64,000 nt of DNA. It comes from Caldora sp965222765. GTDB lineage: Bacteria; Cyanobacteriota; Cyanobacteriia; Cyanobacteriales; Coleofasciculaceae. Below the pieces are notes generated by a model. That model saw only the letters and a list, made by a program, of their open reading frames with translations, ran no database searches and was not told the origin of the DNA. The position numbers and the translations under genes were made by a program. Below, one piece after another: positions 49,995 through 59,920 of the stretch. Each line of letters starts with the position of its first letter. Positions within the stretch are counted from its first letter, which is position 1. The stretch is taken from assembly GCA_965222765.1 (NCBI GenBank), contig CBDCVG010000034.1, positions 1 to 64,000 on the forward strand, read 5' to 3'.

Positions 49995-50555
49995 CTAAAA
50001 AGGGATATCATCCAAATCTGGTTGACTTTCTGGGTTAGTAGAAGTGGGAGTTGGAACTATAGAGGGTTCAAAACTCGACTCAGTACTATTTGAGGCAAAA
50101 TCTCTTTCGAGCTTACTAGTATTAGATACTGGTGTCGATGAGGTATTGCTTTTTAAAGGTACAACCACGTTATTTGTGTTGGTTGAAGATGCTGAGATTG
50201 GACTATCAAAAGGGGTTTTAGATCCGGGGTTTGGTGAAGACCAATTGGTATCAACTCCCAGTTTATGAATTCGGTAAGCGGTTAATTCTGCTCGTTTTTC
50301 TTTGAAGCCTTCTGGTCGGTCTATAGTATTCATACCCAAGCGACCTTCAATTACTATGCGATCACCTGCAGCATAGTTTTCCTTAATTTCACTGGCAAAA
50401 TTACCCCAGCCAATCACCTTTAAAGTTGTTGGTGTGTCTTCAGATCCCAAACCAGGAAACTGAACCAACATCTGGGTAAGGGGAGTTTGATTATCAGCAG
50501 TGTAACGAAGTTCTGGATCTTGAATGATTTGTGCCATTAAGATGCAGCTGTTCAT
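49995..50555 (-). CDS. ssb: Single-stranded DNA-binding protein
   Basis: 186 residues. OB-fold at about 1-105 (MNSCILMAQIIQDPELRYTA, VIGWGNFASEI, GDRIVIEGRL), a Ser/Thr/Pro-rich linker, and the acidic tip PDLDDIPF that recruits repair proteins. It coats ssDNA in replication and repair. The OB part is divergent from E. coli Ssb, as in many cyanobacteria. An AATA-rich heptamer repeat lies just upstream (50571-50617). Confidence 0.88.
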   Translation of the reverse strand: MNSCILMAQIIQDPELRYTADNQTPLTQMLVQFPGLGSEDTPTTLKVIGWGNFASEIKENYAAGDRIVIEGRLGMNTIDRPEGFKEKRAELTAYRIHKLGVDTNWSSPNPGSKTPFDSPISASSTNTNNVVVPLKSNTSSTPVSNTSKLERDFASNSTESSFEPSIVPTPTSTNPESQPDLDDIPF

Positions 50556-50912
50556 ATTCCTCCAAAAGGTATTAGGTATTAGGTATTAGGTGTTAGGTAT
50601 TAGGTATTAGGTGTTCCTACCTTGTAGAGTGGAGTCCTCCTAGTGATCTTGGTGATTCAGCATCAATTATAGAACAAGTGTATCAAAATCTTCATCAAGG
50701 GAATTGGGAAGAAAAGCTGAAGTTTGATATCCTTCTCCGGTTATACCCTAAGGATACAACGAGGATCTCCAGAGAAGAAAAAGGCTGAAGGCTGAAGTTT
50801 AAAGAAGGAAAGTCAACTACTGGTTAAGTGCCAATAGTTTACCGTAAATGACTAGCTTAAGCCATTTGATACTTCAGACTTCATACCTTCAGACTTTATA
50901 CTTTCCTCCTCT
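50556..50912. repeat. Intergenic region with TTAGGTR heptamer array
   Basis: Seven copies of TAGGTATT/TAGGTGTT-type units at 50571-50617. The complementary array occurs at 39384-39420, 56536-56581 and 63625-63672, always near gene ends. The rest holds nothing I can name. Confidence 0.7.
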
Positions 50913-53453
50913 TTATAACAAGGCTTCAGCTTTAGGAACTTCTACACCCTGCTCTTGTTCCACAAACTCCTGAACGTAGTTGCGATACTTCTTGAGGTTT
51001 TCATCTGTCCAATCCCGATCATTACTATTGGCATAGATATGTACCAAAGGATCTCCAGCATCAGGCAAAATCAACACCCAACTATCACTTTGGCTATCGA
51101 TAATCTTCACCCCATCAATTAACTCCAAGTTTTCAGTAGAGTGGGTTTCTACCAGATGACGCATCAGAGAACCCTTCACCGTCCAAGGACAACGCATAGT
51201 GTAGGACTTGTGGGAGACACGGGGAAGTTCAGTGCGAATGTGACCGAGGGTTCGTTCCTGTATTGTCAACATCTCAATCAACTTGGCGATACAGAACATC
51301 GCATCAAATCCTGGATGTAGCTGGGGAAAAATAAAGCCCATTTCTTCAGAACCACCCAACACCACATTGGGATTAGTCTGAGAAGCTTCCATCAAAGCTG
51401 TAGGGTTAGCCTTGGTGCGAATGACCTTGCCATCATGACGACGGGCAATTTGTTCCACTGAACTTGAAGCATGTACCGGTACTACTACTGTACTACGAGG
51501 ATTAGCCGTTAGCATCAAGTTAACCATCAACGCGGTTAACATCTCACCCCGAACCGGCATTCCCGATTCATCCATCAAAATCAGTTGCTCCCCATTAGCT
51601 GAGACTTGGACGCCAAAATTGGCTTTTAATGCCTCTACTACCTGACCTAGCTGAGTAAGTAATCCTTCTCGTTCTGTTGCCGAGAGGGATACTTGGTTCA
51701 AACTAGCATTGAGTACAACTGCATCACAACCAAATTTCGTCAACAGTTGGGGTAGTACTGCCCCAGAAACAGCATAACCATAGTCTATTACGATCTTGGA
51801 GCCACTGTTGGCAATAGCTTGTAGGTTAAGATGTTCGGCAAACCCTTTACTATAGGTCTCTATTACTTGACTGGGGTAACTAACACTACCAATTTCCTGA
51901 ATTTGCGCTCGTCGCAAGTCCTCCTTAAAATAAGCTCCCTCAATTTTTTTCTCTTTCCCTTTGGAGATATTGATTCCCTGAGAATCAAAAATTTCAATGA
52001 GAATATAATCCGGTCGATCCGGATGCACTCGCACATGGATACCACCAGCAATTGATAGGGTGGGTAATACCATACGAGCAACAGGAATTGCTGTGGCTTC
52101 CAAATTCTGGATATTGACGCCAACTGACATCAAACCAGCAATTAAAGACCGAGAAACCATCCGGGAGATACTCCGTTGATCACGGGATACCGCTACTTCA
52201 TCCCCTGGTTTTAAGGTAGAACCGTAGGCCGCTCCTAACTTAACCGCAAATTCTGGAGTAATATCGATATTTGCCAAGCCTTGGACGCCACGTTGGACAA
52301 ACAGATTGCGTTGAGCGCTGTTGCCCCAAATTAAATTGATATTTAACGTAGCACCAGATTCAATGCTCTTGCTCGGCCAGACTCGCACACCAGGACTAAT
52401 TTGTGCTTCTTCTCCAACTTGGGAGAGAGCGCCAACAACAGCACCTTCTAAAACATGAGCGTGACGATCTACCCTAGTACCACGAGAAATTGTACAAGCA
52501 CGGAGATGGGCTTCATCACCAATAATTGCCCCATTCCAGATAATCGGTCGCTTCAGATTAGCGTAAGCACCCACAGTTACATTGTCACCAATCACTGTAC
52601 CAGCTTCAATTTTCACCCGTGGACCAATACGGCAGTTGTCACCAATTAGTACCGGGGGTTCAATTTTGACCGTGGAGTCAATAAAGGTATTTTGTCCTAC
52701 CCACACTCCTGATTTTTGTTCTTTATAAGCAAAATCGACATTGACTTTGCCCTCTAGAGCATCATATTGAGCGTCGCGGTAGGCATCGAGATGACCAACA
52801 TCACACCAGTAACCCTCAGCTACATAACCGTACATTGGGTCACCTTTTTCTAGTAGTAAGGGAAACAGGTCTTTAGAAAAGTCACATTCTTCATTAGCTG
52901 GGAGATATTCTAGGACAGAAGGCTCTAGAATGTATGTTCCTGTATTAACGGTATCGGAAAAAATTTCGCTAGTGGAAGGTTTTTCTAAAAATCGGCTAAT
53001 GCGCATATCTTCATTGGTGATCACTACCCCAAACTCAACGGGATTGGGAACACGAGTGAGCACCAATGTTGCTTTTGATTGTTTGCTTTTATGAAATTCA
53101 ATGGCAGCACTCAGATCAAAATCGGTGATACTGTCACCGCTAATTACTAAAAAAGTATCATTGAGTAATTCAGCAACATTTTTAACACAACCCGCTGTGC
53201 CTAGAGGTTGATCTTCTTCGACAGCATAGGTCATTTGTACTCCAAAGTCACTGCCGTCTTGGAAGTAGTCTCGCATAACGTCTGGAAGATAATGCAGTGT
53301 AGCAATTACCTCCCTGATATTATGCCTTTTGAGTAGATTGATAATGTGCTCAGCAATGGGTCGATTCAGAACGGGTACCATTGGCTTTGCTAGATCGCAG
53401 GTCAGCGGTCTTAGACGTGTTCCAGAACCGCCTGCCATCAGCACTGCTCTCAT
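50913..53453 (-). CDS. Sugar-1-phosphate nucleotidyltransferase/phosphomannomutase-like fusion
   Basis: About 846 residues from ATG 53453, which follows AGGAGG. Residues 1-235 are a nucleotidyltransferase (AVLMAGGSGTRLRPLT, ISGDSITDFD, EKPSTSEIF), about 250-370 a left-handed beta-helix of hexapeptide repeats (GDNCRIGPRVKIEAGTVIGD), and 380-846 a phosphohexomutase-like part (VAVSRDQRSISRM, VVPVHASSSVEQI, GGSEEMGFIFP). The mutase part lacks a TASHNP-type phosphoserine loop, so mutase activity is doubtful. It probably makes GDP-mannose or a related NDP-sugar for polysaccharide synthesis. Confidence 0.88.
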   Translation of the reverse strand: MRAVLMAGGSGTRLRPLTCDLAKPMVPVLNRPIAEHIINLLKRHNIREVIATLHYLPDVMRDYFQDGSDFGVQMTYAVEEDQPLGTAGCVKNVAELLNDTFLVISGDSITDFDLSAAIEFHKSKQSKATLVLTRVPNPVEFGVVITNEDMRISRFLEKPSTSEIFSDTVNTGTYILEPSVLEYLPANEECDFSKDLFPLLLEKGDPMYGYVAEGYWCDVGHLDAYRDAQYDALEGKVNVDFAYKEQKSGVWVGQNTFIDSTVKIEPPVLIGDNCRIGPRVKIEAGTVIGDNVTVGAYANLKRPIIWNGAIIGDEAHLRACTISRGTRVDRHAHVLEGAVVGALSQVGEEAQISPGVRVWPSKSIESGATLNINLIWGNSAQRNLFVQRGVQGLANIDITPEFAVKLGAAYGSTLKPGDEVAVSRDQRSISRMVSRSLIAGLMSVGVNIQNLEATAIPVARMVLPTLSIAGGIHVRVHPDRPDYILIEIFDSQGINISKGKEKKIEGAYFKEDLRRAQIQEIGSVSYPSQVIETYSKGFAEHLNLQAIANSGSKIVIDYGYAVSGAVLPQLLTKFGCDAVVLNASLNQVSLSATEREGLLTQLGQVVEALKANFGVQVSANGEQLILMDESGMPVRGEMLTALMVNLMLTANPRSTVVVPVHASSSVEQIARRHDGKVIRTKANPTALMEASQTNPNVVLGGSEEMGFIFPQLHPGFDAMFCIAKLIEMLTIQERTLGHIRTELPRVSHKSYTMRCPWTVKGSLMRHLVETHSTENLELIDGVKIIDSQSDSWVLILPDAGDPLVHIYANSNDRDWTDENLKKYRNYVQEFVEQEQGVEVPKAEALL

Positions 53454-53892
53454 AAGTCCTCCTAATTGCACACTTCACGGCGTTATTTCGTAATAATTTA
53501 CGTTCCGCGTGTTTTTTTATAGTCTCTTAATAATTGTAAAGCGTTGAGTGGCTTCTATAGGAGGTAAGTTGACATAAAAGACTTTATCTTACCATCAATC
53601 GTGGTGGATGTTACCAGTAAGACTATCTACAACTTAGGATATAAATCCCTTGGGCAGCGGGCATGGAAATAACCCACCAGGAAAGAGATCGATAGAATCC
53701 TTACTCTATAAGCATTCTTAATTCTTAATTCTTAATTCTTAATTCCGCGCAGCGGTACTAGGGTGAGTTACTGGGCTGCCAGTTGTTAAAATATAATGAC
53801 GGGAGCTGTCACTAAGAACGATATATAAAGAAATTGCCTATTGCAGAGCTTGGATAATATAAATTTAGTCAGTGTTTGTAGGGGTTGTTTAT
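53454..53892. other. Intergenic region with CTTAATT tandem repeat
   Basis: Divergent promoter space between the nucleotidyltransferase and a small membrane protein. It has five copies of a TTCTTAA heptamer at 53712-53745 followed by CCGCGCAGCGG. No gene. Confidence 0.5.
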
Positions 53893-54096
53893 ATGAATCC
53901 GTTGATTTTATTGATTATATTTGGGATTTATGGCTACTGTGCCTGGAAGTTCTGGAAGGGGTTTGAGCGGACTAACTTTTCCCGTAGTTTACCCAACCGG
54001 ATTACCTTATCTCTGTTGTGGCCAATATTGGTCATCGCTAATAAGTCCTATCGCCAAAACTTTACTAAAGCCTTAAAGGGCTCATCTTATCGTTGA
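53893..54096 (+). CDS. Small membrane protein, hypothetical
   Basis: 67 residues from ATG 53893 (TAGGGG upstream). One N-terminal membrane segment (LILLIIFGIYGYCAWKFWKG) and perhaps a second half-segment (RITLSLLWPILVIANKSY), with a basic tail. It lies 21 bp before cobK, so likely cotranscribed; cyanobacterial cobK neighbours of this kind are common but unassigned. Confidence 0.65.
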   Translation: MNPLILLIIFGIYGYCAWKFWKGFERTNFSRSLPNRITLSLLWPILVIANKSYRQNFTKALKGSSYR

Positions 54097-54117
54097 TATT
54101 TACTGGAGTGATTAGAT

Positions 54118-54903
54118 ATTGGTAAACGTCTCTGGTTGATTGGTGGTACGAGTGAGAGCGTAGCTTTGGCTAGTGCGATCGCATCTTTGGGCTTAGCTTG
54201 TACCGTGACTGTAACCACAAAAGCCGCTGAAGCACTGTATCCAAAAACTACAAAATTACGGGTAATCGTAGGATGTTTGGATGCTAAGCGACTAGAGCAG
54301 TTTTTTCAACAGCAGCAGATTGCTGCTGTTGTAGACGCTTCCCATCCTTATGCAGTGGAAATTTCTCAGATGGCTATTAGAGCCGCAGCAAATCAACAAA
54401 TCCCCTACCTAAGATTTGAGCGTCTAGCTGCGAATGCTCAAGCTGGCAATTCACAGGTAATTTCCCTTGATAGCTTTGATACTCTTCTGGCAGGTAATTA
54501 TTTATACCAGCAACGGGTACTATTAACGATCGGTTGCAAAGCCTTACCTTTATTCCATAGTTGGCAAGATAAATCAACCCTATTTAGCCGGATTTTGCCC
54601 ACTATCGCATCTCTAAAAGTTGCTATAGCTGCTGGATTTAGTTCCGAGAGGATCATTGCCGTACGTCCTCCTGTACCTGCTCAGTTAGAAAAGGCTCTTT
54701 GGCGTCACTGGGATATATCCCTCGTCGTAACTAAGGCTTCTGGGGTGGCTGGAGGTGAAAAAGTGAAGCGAGAGGTAGCAACAGAGTTAGGGATTCCGTT
54801 AGTAGTAATAGCTCGTCCAAAGGTAGAGTATCCACAGGAAACTAGTGATTTGGCAGAAGCATTGGTATTTTGCCAGAGTCAGCTTGCTGATAAACTTTTG
54901 TAA
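54118..54903 (+). CDS. cobK: Precorrin-6A reductase, apparent ATT start
   Basis: About 261 residues. NADPH-dependent reductase of the corrin ring in cobalamin synthesis (CobK/CbiJ). The nucleotide-binding start is IGKRLWLIGGTSES; VVDASHPYAVEISQ, PYLRFER, LLTIGCKALPLF and VVTKASGVAGG are the family signatures. After the in-frame stop at 54109-54111 there is no ATG or GTG before the conserved GKRLWLIGGT; an ATT at 54118 lies 9 bases after TGGAG. A TTG at 54136 is available but would remove KRLW, which normally forms beta strand 1. ATT is used as start in a few bacterial genes. Confidence 0.85.
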   Translation: MGKRLWLIGGTSESVALASAIASLGLACTVTVTTKAAEALYPKTTKLRVIVGCLDAKRLEQFFQQQQIAAVVDASHPYAVEISQMAIRAAANQQIPYLRFERLAANAQAGNSQVISLDSFDTLLAGNYLYQQRVLLTIGCKALPLFHSWQDKSTLFSRILPTIASLKVAIAAGFSSERIIAVRPPVPAQLEKALWRHWDISLVVTKASGVAGGEKVKREVATELGIPLVVIARPKVEYPQETSDLAEALVFCQSQLADKLL

Positions 54904-54985
54904 CAATACGTCATCTCTCTCCGTAATTTCCCTACTTAAGCTTGATAAATTCAATAGGCCATTTCCGTATAAATAAGGAAAGACG

Positions 54986-55666
54986 ATGAAATACTTTGCT
55001 ATCTTAACCAACTTTCTGCGCGATCGCTCCCAATTTTTAGAAGAGATTAGCAAAGATGTAAGGTTGGAAAAGAAGATAGTTGCACTTCTAATTTGTAGTT
55101 CAGTTTTTTTTGCCATCTATGGGGCAATTATGGGTTCCTTTGCTGGAGGTCTGCAAATACTTTCTTCAGCAATTAAGTTACCGGCTTTATACTTACTGAC
55201 CTTGATTATTTGTCTGCCCACTTTATATTTCTTTGATATCATTTCTGGTTCTAAACGCACTTTTGCGCAGTACCTAGCTTTGCTATTAGCATCAATGTCA
55301 ATCATTAGTGTTATGCTCTTTGGCTTTGCTCCAGTTACCCTGTTTTTCCGTATTTCTATTAACGATTATGTGTTTTTCACTCTCTTGAATGTAGCTATAT
55401 TAGCAATTACGGGATTCATAGGAATCAATTTTTTTTACAAAGCTATGCGCTCTTTCGATGCTCAAGATTCTGAACAAGCAAAATATCGTGCCAGTGTAGT
55501 CAAAGGTTGGTTAGTACTGTATGCCTTTGTCGGTAGTCAGCTAGGATGGACTCTCAGACCTTTTTTTGGCAGTCCTTCGGAAACCTTTCAAATATTTCGT
55601 AATCTAGAAAGTAACTTTTACGTTGAGGTTTTAAAATTAATAGGCCGAGCGCTATTTCCTTATTAA
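54986..55666 (+). CDS. Polytopic membrane protein, Yip1-like topology
   Basis: 226 residues. A soluble N-terminus (FLRDRSQFLEEISKDVRLEK) is followed by about six membrane segments, ending in a charged loop. It resembles Yip1/actin-binding-WH2-annotated membrane proteins of cyanobacteria, which lack an assigned function. AAGGAAAGACG precedes the ATG. The 55749 gene, also membrane-associated, lies 82 bp downstream on the same strand. Confidence 0.65.
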   Translation: MKYFAILTNFLRDRSQFLEEISKDVRLEKKIVALLICSSVFFAIYGAIMGSFAGGLQILSSAIKLPALYLLTLIICLPTLYFFDIISGSKRTFAQYLALLLASMSIISVMLFGFAPVTLFFRISINDYVFFTLLNVAILAITGFIGINFFYKAMRSFDAQDSEQAKYRASVVKGWLVLYAFVGSQLGWTLRPFFGSPSETFQIFRNLESNFYVEVLKLIGRALFPY

Positions 55667-55748
55667 AATCAGGTAATTTTAGATTGGGTGATTTTAGATT
55701 TTAGATTGACCCTTGCTGAAAAGTTAAGTAGATGACAGGAGCCAAGTA

Positions 55749-56456
55749 ATGCAATCTGACTTAGAAGATTTGCAGATTACCACAGAAAATTTAGATGACT
55801 TGGTTGATTTAGATTTTAGCTCGACACTAGCAGTAGACTGTTGTAGAGCATTTTTATTCAAAAACTACCAGCAGGGATTATCGGTTTTAATGACAGAATT
55901 TTTTGTCTTGCTAGTAGTTTTAATTTTCCTCATGCCCGTAAGCTTGATTGTGCTACGTAGTTTAGGAGATTTACCAGAGGATAGTGCTGGAATTACTCAA
56001 CTTTTGGCATCACTTTTTAGCATTGCTTTACTAAGTATCTCAGTATGGAATTTATATTTGTGTAAGCAGGCAAAACAAAGTAAGTCATTAGCTCAATTAA
56101 TCGAGGAAGTCGATAAGTACAATGGCGTAGTTAAAACTTTAGGTCTCATCGATAAACTAGAATCATTAGGAAACTCTGATAAATTGTCTGGAACCAATAA
56201 TAGAACCGAAGTCATCGAAGCCTTAAAAGTTACCAAGTCAAGCTTAATTAGTGCATTACAAGTAGAAAAAATTATTAGAAAACATCAGGGATTTATTGAT
56301 CGTCGTTATCAATTATTGTCAGATCTAGAAAATAATCTAACCACTTTGATGACATTTGATAGAATTAATCAAACAAGTGAATATGGGCGGTTACTCAACG
56401 AGTCGCTACAAATTGGTATGACTGTCCACAAGGAAGTTAGAAAGTTACAGAATTAG
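55749..56456 (+). CDS. Hypothetical membrane protein with two helices and a coiled-coil tail
   Basis: 235 residues. An acidic N-terminus (LEDLQITTENLDDLVDLDFS), two membrane segments at about 50-72 and 85-105 (FFVLLVVLIFLMPVSLIVL, LLASLFSIALLSISVWNLYL), then a long helical cytosolic part. Ribosome-binding sequence CAGGAGCC before the ATG. Probably an operon with the 54986 gene. No family recognised. Confidence 0.65.
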   Translation: MQSDLEDLQITTENLDDLVDLDFSSTLAVDCCRAFLFKNYQQGLSVLMTEFFVLLVVLIFLMPVSLIVLRSLGDLPEDSAGITQLLASLFSIALLSISVWNLYLCKQAKQSKSLAQLIEEVDKYNGVVKTLGLIDKLESLGNSDKLSGTNNRTEVIEALKVTKSSLISALQVEKIIRKHQGFIDRRYQLLSDLENNLTTLMTFDRINQTSEYGRLLNESLQIGMTVHKEVRKLQN

Positions 56457-56592
56457 AATTAGTTATTGGTTATTGTTCATTATTCATTGGTTATTGGTCA
56501 TTAGTCATTGGTTATTACTGATTTAACTTGTCACCAATGCCTAACACCTAATACCTAATACCTAACACCTAACACCTAATCAATTTCCTGCA

Positions 56593-57195
56593 ATGATTTA
56601 CACCTCACCTAAGCTACTGACCTTTGAAACATTTATTGAGCAATATGGCGATAATCCTTGCTACGAACTCATCGATGGAGAATTAAGAGATATGGAACCA
56701 ACTGGGCCTCATGAAATCGTTGCTGGAAGCCTAGCTGGTAGAATATATGCCGAAATTCTGCGATTGAATTTAGACTGGTTAATCCCTAAAAATTGTCTGA
56801 TTAAACCTCCAGCAGCAGAAGCAACCGCTTTGCGTCCTGATGTAATTGTTTTAGATAAAGAAGAACTGACTCACGAACCACTATGGCAACAAGAGCCAAT
56901 TATTTGTAATGGCAGTACCGTAAAACTAGTTGTTGAAGTTATTAGTACAAACTGGCAAGATGACTATGCCCGTAAAGTGGAAGAATATGCTATTCTCGGC
57001 ATTCCAGAATACTGGATTGCCGATTTTAGGGGGTTAGGTGGTATTCAATTCATCGGTAGACCAAAGCAGCCAACATTTACTGTTTATCAGCTAGTTGGAG
57101 ATAGCTACGAGCTACAACAATTTAGGTTAGGTGAAACCATAGCATCTCCGCTCCTTCCAGAATTACAGCTCAAGCTTGATGATGTCATGCCTTAA
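56593..57195 (+). CDS. Uma2 family (DUF820) endonuclease-like protein
   Basis: 200 residues with the compact Uma2 core: YELIDGELRDMEPTGPHE, TALRPDVIVLDKEEL, KLVVEVISTNWQDDYARKV and IPEYWIADFRGLGG. The acidic PD and E..S positions of the putative nuclease site are kept. Unlike the two other copies in the window it has no coiled-coil tail. Confidence 0.88.
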   Translation: MIYTSPKLLTFETFIEQYGDNPCYELIDGELRDMEPTGPHEIVAGSLAGRIYAEILRLNLDWLIPKNCLIKPPAAEATALRPDVIVLDKEELTHEPLWQQEPIICNGSTVKLVVEVISTNWQDDYARKVEEYAILGIPEYWIADFRGLGGIQFIGRPKQPTFTVYQLVGDSYELQQFRLGETIASPLLPELQLKLDDVMP

Positions 57196-57366
57196 CTTGG
57201 TGTGTGACTATTAATCAATACACCATCAGTGCGATCGCAAGATTTCAGTTAGGCAGAATTGACATCCACCAATAGACATCTCCAAAAACTCAATATTTAC
57301 CTAGGTTCCATAAGGGTTTCAGCTTCTTTTCTGGAGATGTCTAATAACCAATGACCAATGACCAAC

Positions 57367-59205
57367 TTAACTTGGTCTATGACTACTAATCAGTACACCA
57401 TCAGGAGAATAGATTTCCAAACGGATTCGGGCATTATCGCTAACGGTTTCGAGGGCTTCTTGTAACTTGGATATATGGTCAACCAGATTAGCACGAGTTT
57501 TATAATCACCCTTAGCGTCAGCGTTCATAGCTGTTTGTTGTATCTTCTGTACATAGGAGACAGCTAGCCTGACTTTGATTACATTAGTGTTAATGCTATA
57601 TTTGCAAACCTGACCTTTCCCAGAGCAAATCTGATTCAAATCTCTGCGAGCTTGTTGTACCTTCACAGCAGAGCGCAGTTTTCCTTGAGCTTGCTCAAGT
57701 CCACCTTTATAAGGGTCAACTAAGGATTGTGCCTTGTTGTAGTAAAATGTGTTACTGGGAACCTGACTCACGTGAGTTAAGGCATTACGCCAGTTAGTTA
57801 CAGCTGCTGACCATTGATTATCTTGCTCAAAATTCTTGGCTACTTTAGCTAAACGGATTCCCTGGTTATAAGCATTAGCAGCAATTTTCTCCTGAGTTTT
57901 GCGATCGCGGGCTGCAGTTGTTTGGGGTTGATAGGATTCTAATAGCTTCTGTGCCTCGGTATATGCTGTTGTTCCTTGAGGAATTTTCTGAAGACTGTTC
58001 AATGCTGTCTGCCAGGTGGAATAAACTAGTTGCCAGTGAATTGGTTCTTGGGCAACCCCTTGACGAGCCTGGGCAATGAGTGCTGCATCCTTTGACGCTT
58101 GTAATGTTTGGAGAGCTTTGCGCTCTTGAACCAATCGCTGCTTAATTTGCTCTAAATTAAGTTTATAGCTCTTAATTTTTCCTTGGGCTAAAGGCTGGAG
58201 CTTGCTATTTTTAGGAAGTTGTTCTAACTGTGCGATCGCTTCTCGCCACAGGTTCTGAATTTCTATCCACTTGGATGCTGCATGAGGTGGATTTTGGCTT
58301 TTATAAGAAGCTCTTGCTGCCATTTTCAAAGCCTTTACCATTTGGTCAAGGTCTTGATTTTGGTTGCGATAAGTTTTTAGAATTTCTTGAGCTTTGGTAT
58401 GTCCTTTTGACCAAGGGGGAATCGCTTCTAGCAAGTTAATTGCATCTGCTAACTGCTCTTGCGCATCTAGAACTTCTTTACCGGATTGAGGATTTTGCAG
58501 GGTTTTCGTTGACTGCTCCCTCAAATTCTGAGCCTCAACAATTGCTGTACACTTTCCCATTACACAGGGACGAGTCAGAACATAAAAGCAGCCAATGAAA
58601 ACCACCAAACTTAAACCTACACCTGATACTACCAAAGGTATCAGAGCCTGTTTCGACTTAGTTGGCGCTGATTCTGGTGTCTCCTCTGTTGCTTCATCAG
58701 ACTCACCTGTTTGCTGCTCTTGAAGGTGAGGTGCAGCTGCAAATTTTGTTGGCACATTGGTGCTGCTAGACTCGGACTCTACTTCGTTGCTTGCCTCTTC
58801 TAGGGAAGTACCAGGAAGCTGTTCAGCTTCTGGTATATCCTCTTCGGTGGTAACAGGTATGGTTGCTGAGACAGGCGGTTCTACAGTAAAGGAGTGGGAG
58901 CCATAAGCCTGTTTTTGTCCTGCTACCCTCACATACATTTTTACCGGGCGGCTAACTGGGCGATCCTCATGTAAGAGCAACTTTAGGAGTGTCTGCTCAG
59001 TGAGCATAGTTTGCTCTAAAAATTCAAAAATTTCTTGGGGATTTGGCAGTTCCTCCCCTCGATGTTGCACCAGAACCGCTAAGGTACATTCCTTTACCAG
59101 ACACTTAACTCGAACAGGAATCGACTCAGACAGTTTTGCCTGTAAGTCTTCCTGTAACAGATTTCCCAAAATTTCTAGGTTGTCTGGGCGCGTCGCGGTT
59201 TTCAT
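57367..59205 (-). CDS. Single-pass membrane protein with helical extracytoplasmic part, hypothetical
   Basis: 612 residues. A folded N-terminal domain (about 1-100, VKCLVKECTLAVLVQHRGEE), an acidic linker, one membrane segment at about 190-213 (LIPLVVSGVGLSLVVFIGCF) and then about 400 residues of repeated helical units (W..AI..L..IP, W..ALN.L..IP, WRNALTHVSQVP), like irregular TPR-type helices. Orientation and role are unknown. It has a GTAATTGATAATTG repeat tract upstream. Confidence 0.7.
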   Translation of the reverse strand: MKTATRPDNLEILGNLLQEDLQAKLSESIPVRVKCLVKECTLAVLVQHRGEELPNPQEIFEFLEQTMLTEQTLLKLLLHEDRPVSRPVKMYVRVAGQKQAYGSHSFTVEPPVSATIPVTTEEDIPEAEQLPGTSLEEASNEVESESSSTNVPTKFAAAPHLQEQQTGESDEATEETPESAPTKSKQALIPLVVSGVGLSLVVFIGCFYVLTRPCVMGKCTAIVEAQNLREQSTKTLQNPQSGKEVLDAQEQLADAINLLEAIPPWSKGHTKAQEILKTYRNQNQDLDQMVKALKMAARASYKSQNPPHAASKWIEIQNLWREAIAQLEQLPKNSKLQPLAQGKIKSYKLNLEQIKQRLVQERKALQTLQASKDAALIAQARQGVAQEPIHWQLVYSTWQTALNSLQKIPQGTTAYTEAQKLLESYQPQTTAARDRKTQEKIAANAYNQGIRLAKVAKNFEQDNQWSAAVTNWRNALTHVSQVPSNTFYYNKAQSLVDPYKGGLEQAQGKLRSAVKVQQARRDLNQICSGKGQVCKYSINTNVIKVRLAVSYVQKIQQTAMNADAKGDYKTRANLVDHISKLQEALETVSDNARIRLEIYSPDGVLISSHRPS

Positions 59206-59283
59206 TTGACCAAACTATTTTTTTGGTTGCACATTATTGAATCATAGCGATCAACTCAGAGAGTTCCAAGAAATTTACCGTAA

Positions 59284-59400
59284 TTGATAATTGATAATTG
59301 ATAATTGCTAATTGCTAATTGCTAATTGCTAATTGCTAATTGGGAATTGTCTCCGCGTCTCCGCGTCTCCGCGTCTCCGTGTCTCCTTCATCTCCCCCAT
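59284..59400. repeat. TAATTGC/TAATTGA tandem repeat and CTCCGCGT repeat
   Basis: Eight heptamer copies of TTGATAA/TTGCTAA (59284-59341), then four copies of a CTCCGCGT octamer (59350-59385). Intergenic. Confidence 0.75.
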
Positions 59401-59410
59401 CTCCCCAAAC

Positions 59411-59920
59411 TCATCGGCTCCCAGTGAGTACTCCCAGTAGCCATCCCACAATCGTGACACTGATGGTAACTACAACGCCCATAATCAAGAATAACCCCCC
59501 CAACAAAAAGGCAAGAAACCACCAATCTGTCTTGTATTGTGCCTCGGGAACATCCAAATGCTCCTCCAGCAACCGGATATTTTTGACATTGGCTTTCCAG
59601 GTAGCATCAACCAAATCCCCTAACACAGGCACAGAACCGCTCAAGGTATCAACCAGGATATTCAATACCATTTGCCCCAAAGAAGCTCGTGGGAGACCAA
59701 TTTGGGCAGCTCTGAACACAATATATGCTGAGAATATGGTACTCAAAAGATCACCACCTCCCGGCAACAAGCCTAGTATTGGATCAAGACCAATACGATA
59801 ACGGGTACCTGGGATGGGAATAGCATTATCAAGCAGGTGACTCAATCGACGCAGATGTCTTAGGGTAGAGCTTTTGGCTTCAAGGGACTTATTGGAAGTC
59901 TGGTGGGGAAGCTTTGACAT
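59411..59920 (-). CDS. DUF4112 domain membrane protein
   Basis: About 169 residues from ATG 59920 (MSKLPHQTSNKS). RHLRRLSHLLDNAIPIPGTR, then YRIGLDPILGLLPGGGDLLS and VLGDLVDATWKAN are the DUF4112 signatures, followed by two membrane segments at the C-terminus. Role unknown. A longer reading from 59956 has no ribosome-binding site and runs into repeat sequence, so I use the shorter start. Confidence 0.87.
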   Translation of the reverse strand: MSKLPHQTSNKSLEAKSSTLRHLRRLSHLLDNAIPIPGTRYRIGLDPILGLLPGGGDLLSTIFSAYIVFRAAQIGLPRASLGQMVLNILVDTLSGSVPVLGDLVDATWKANVKNIRLLEEHLDVPEAQYKTDWWFLAFLLGGLFLIMGVVVTISVTIVGWLLGVLTGSR

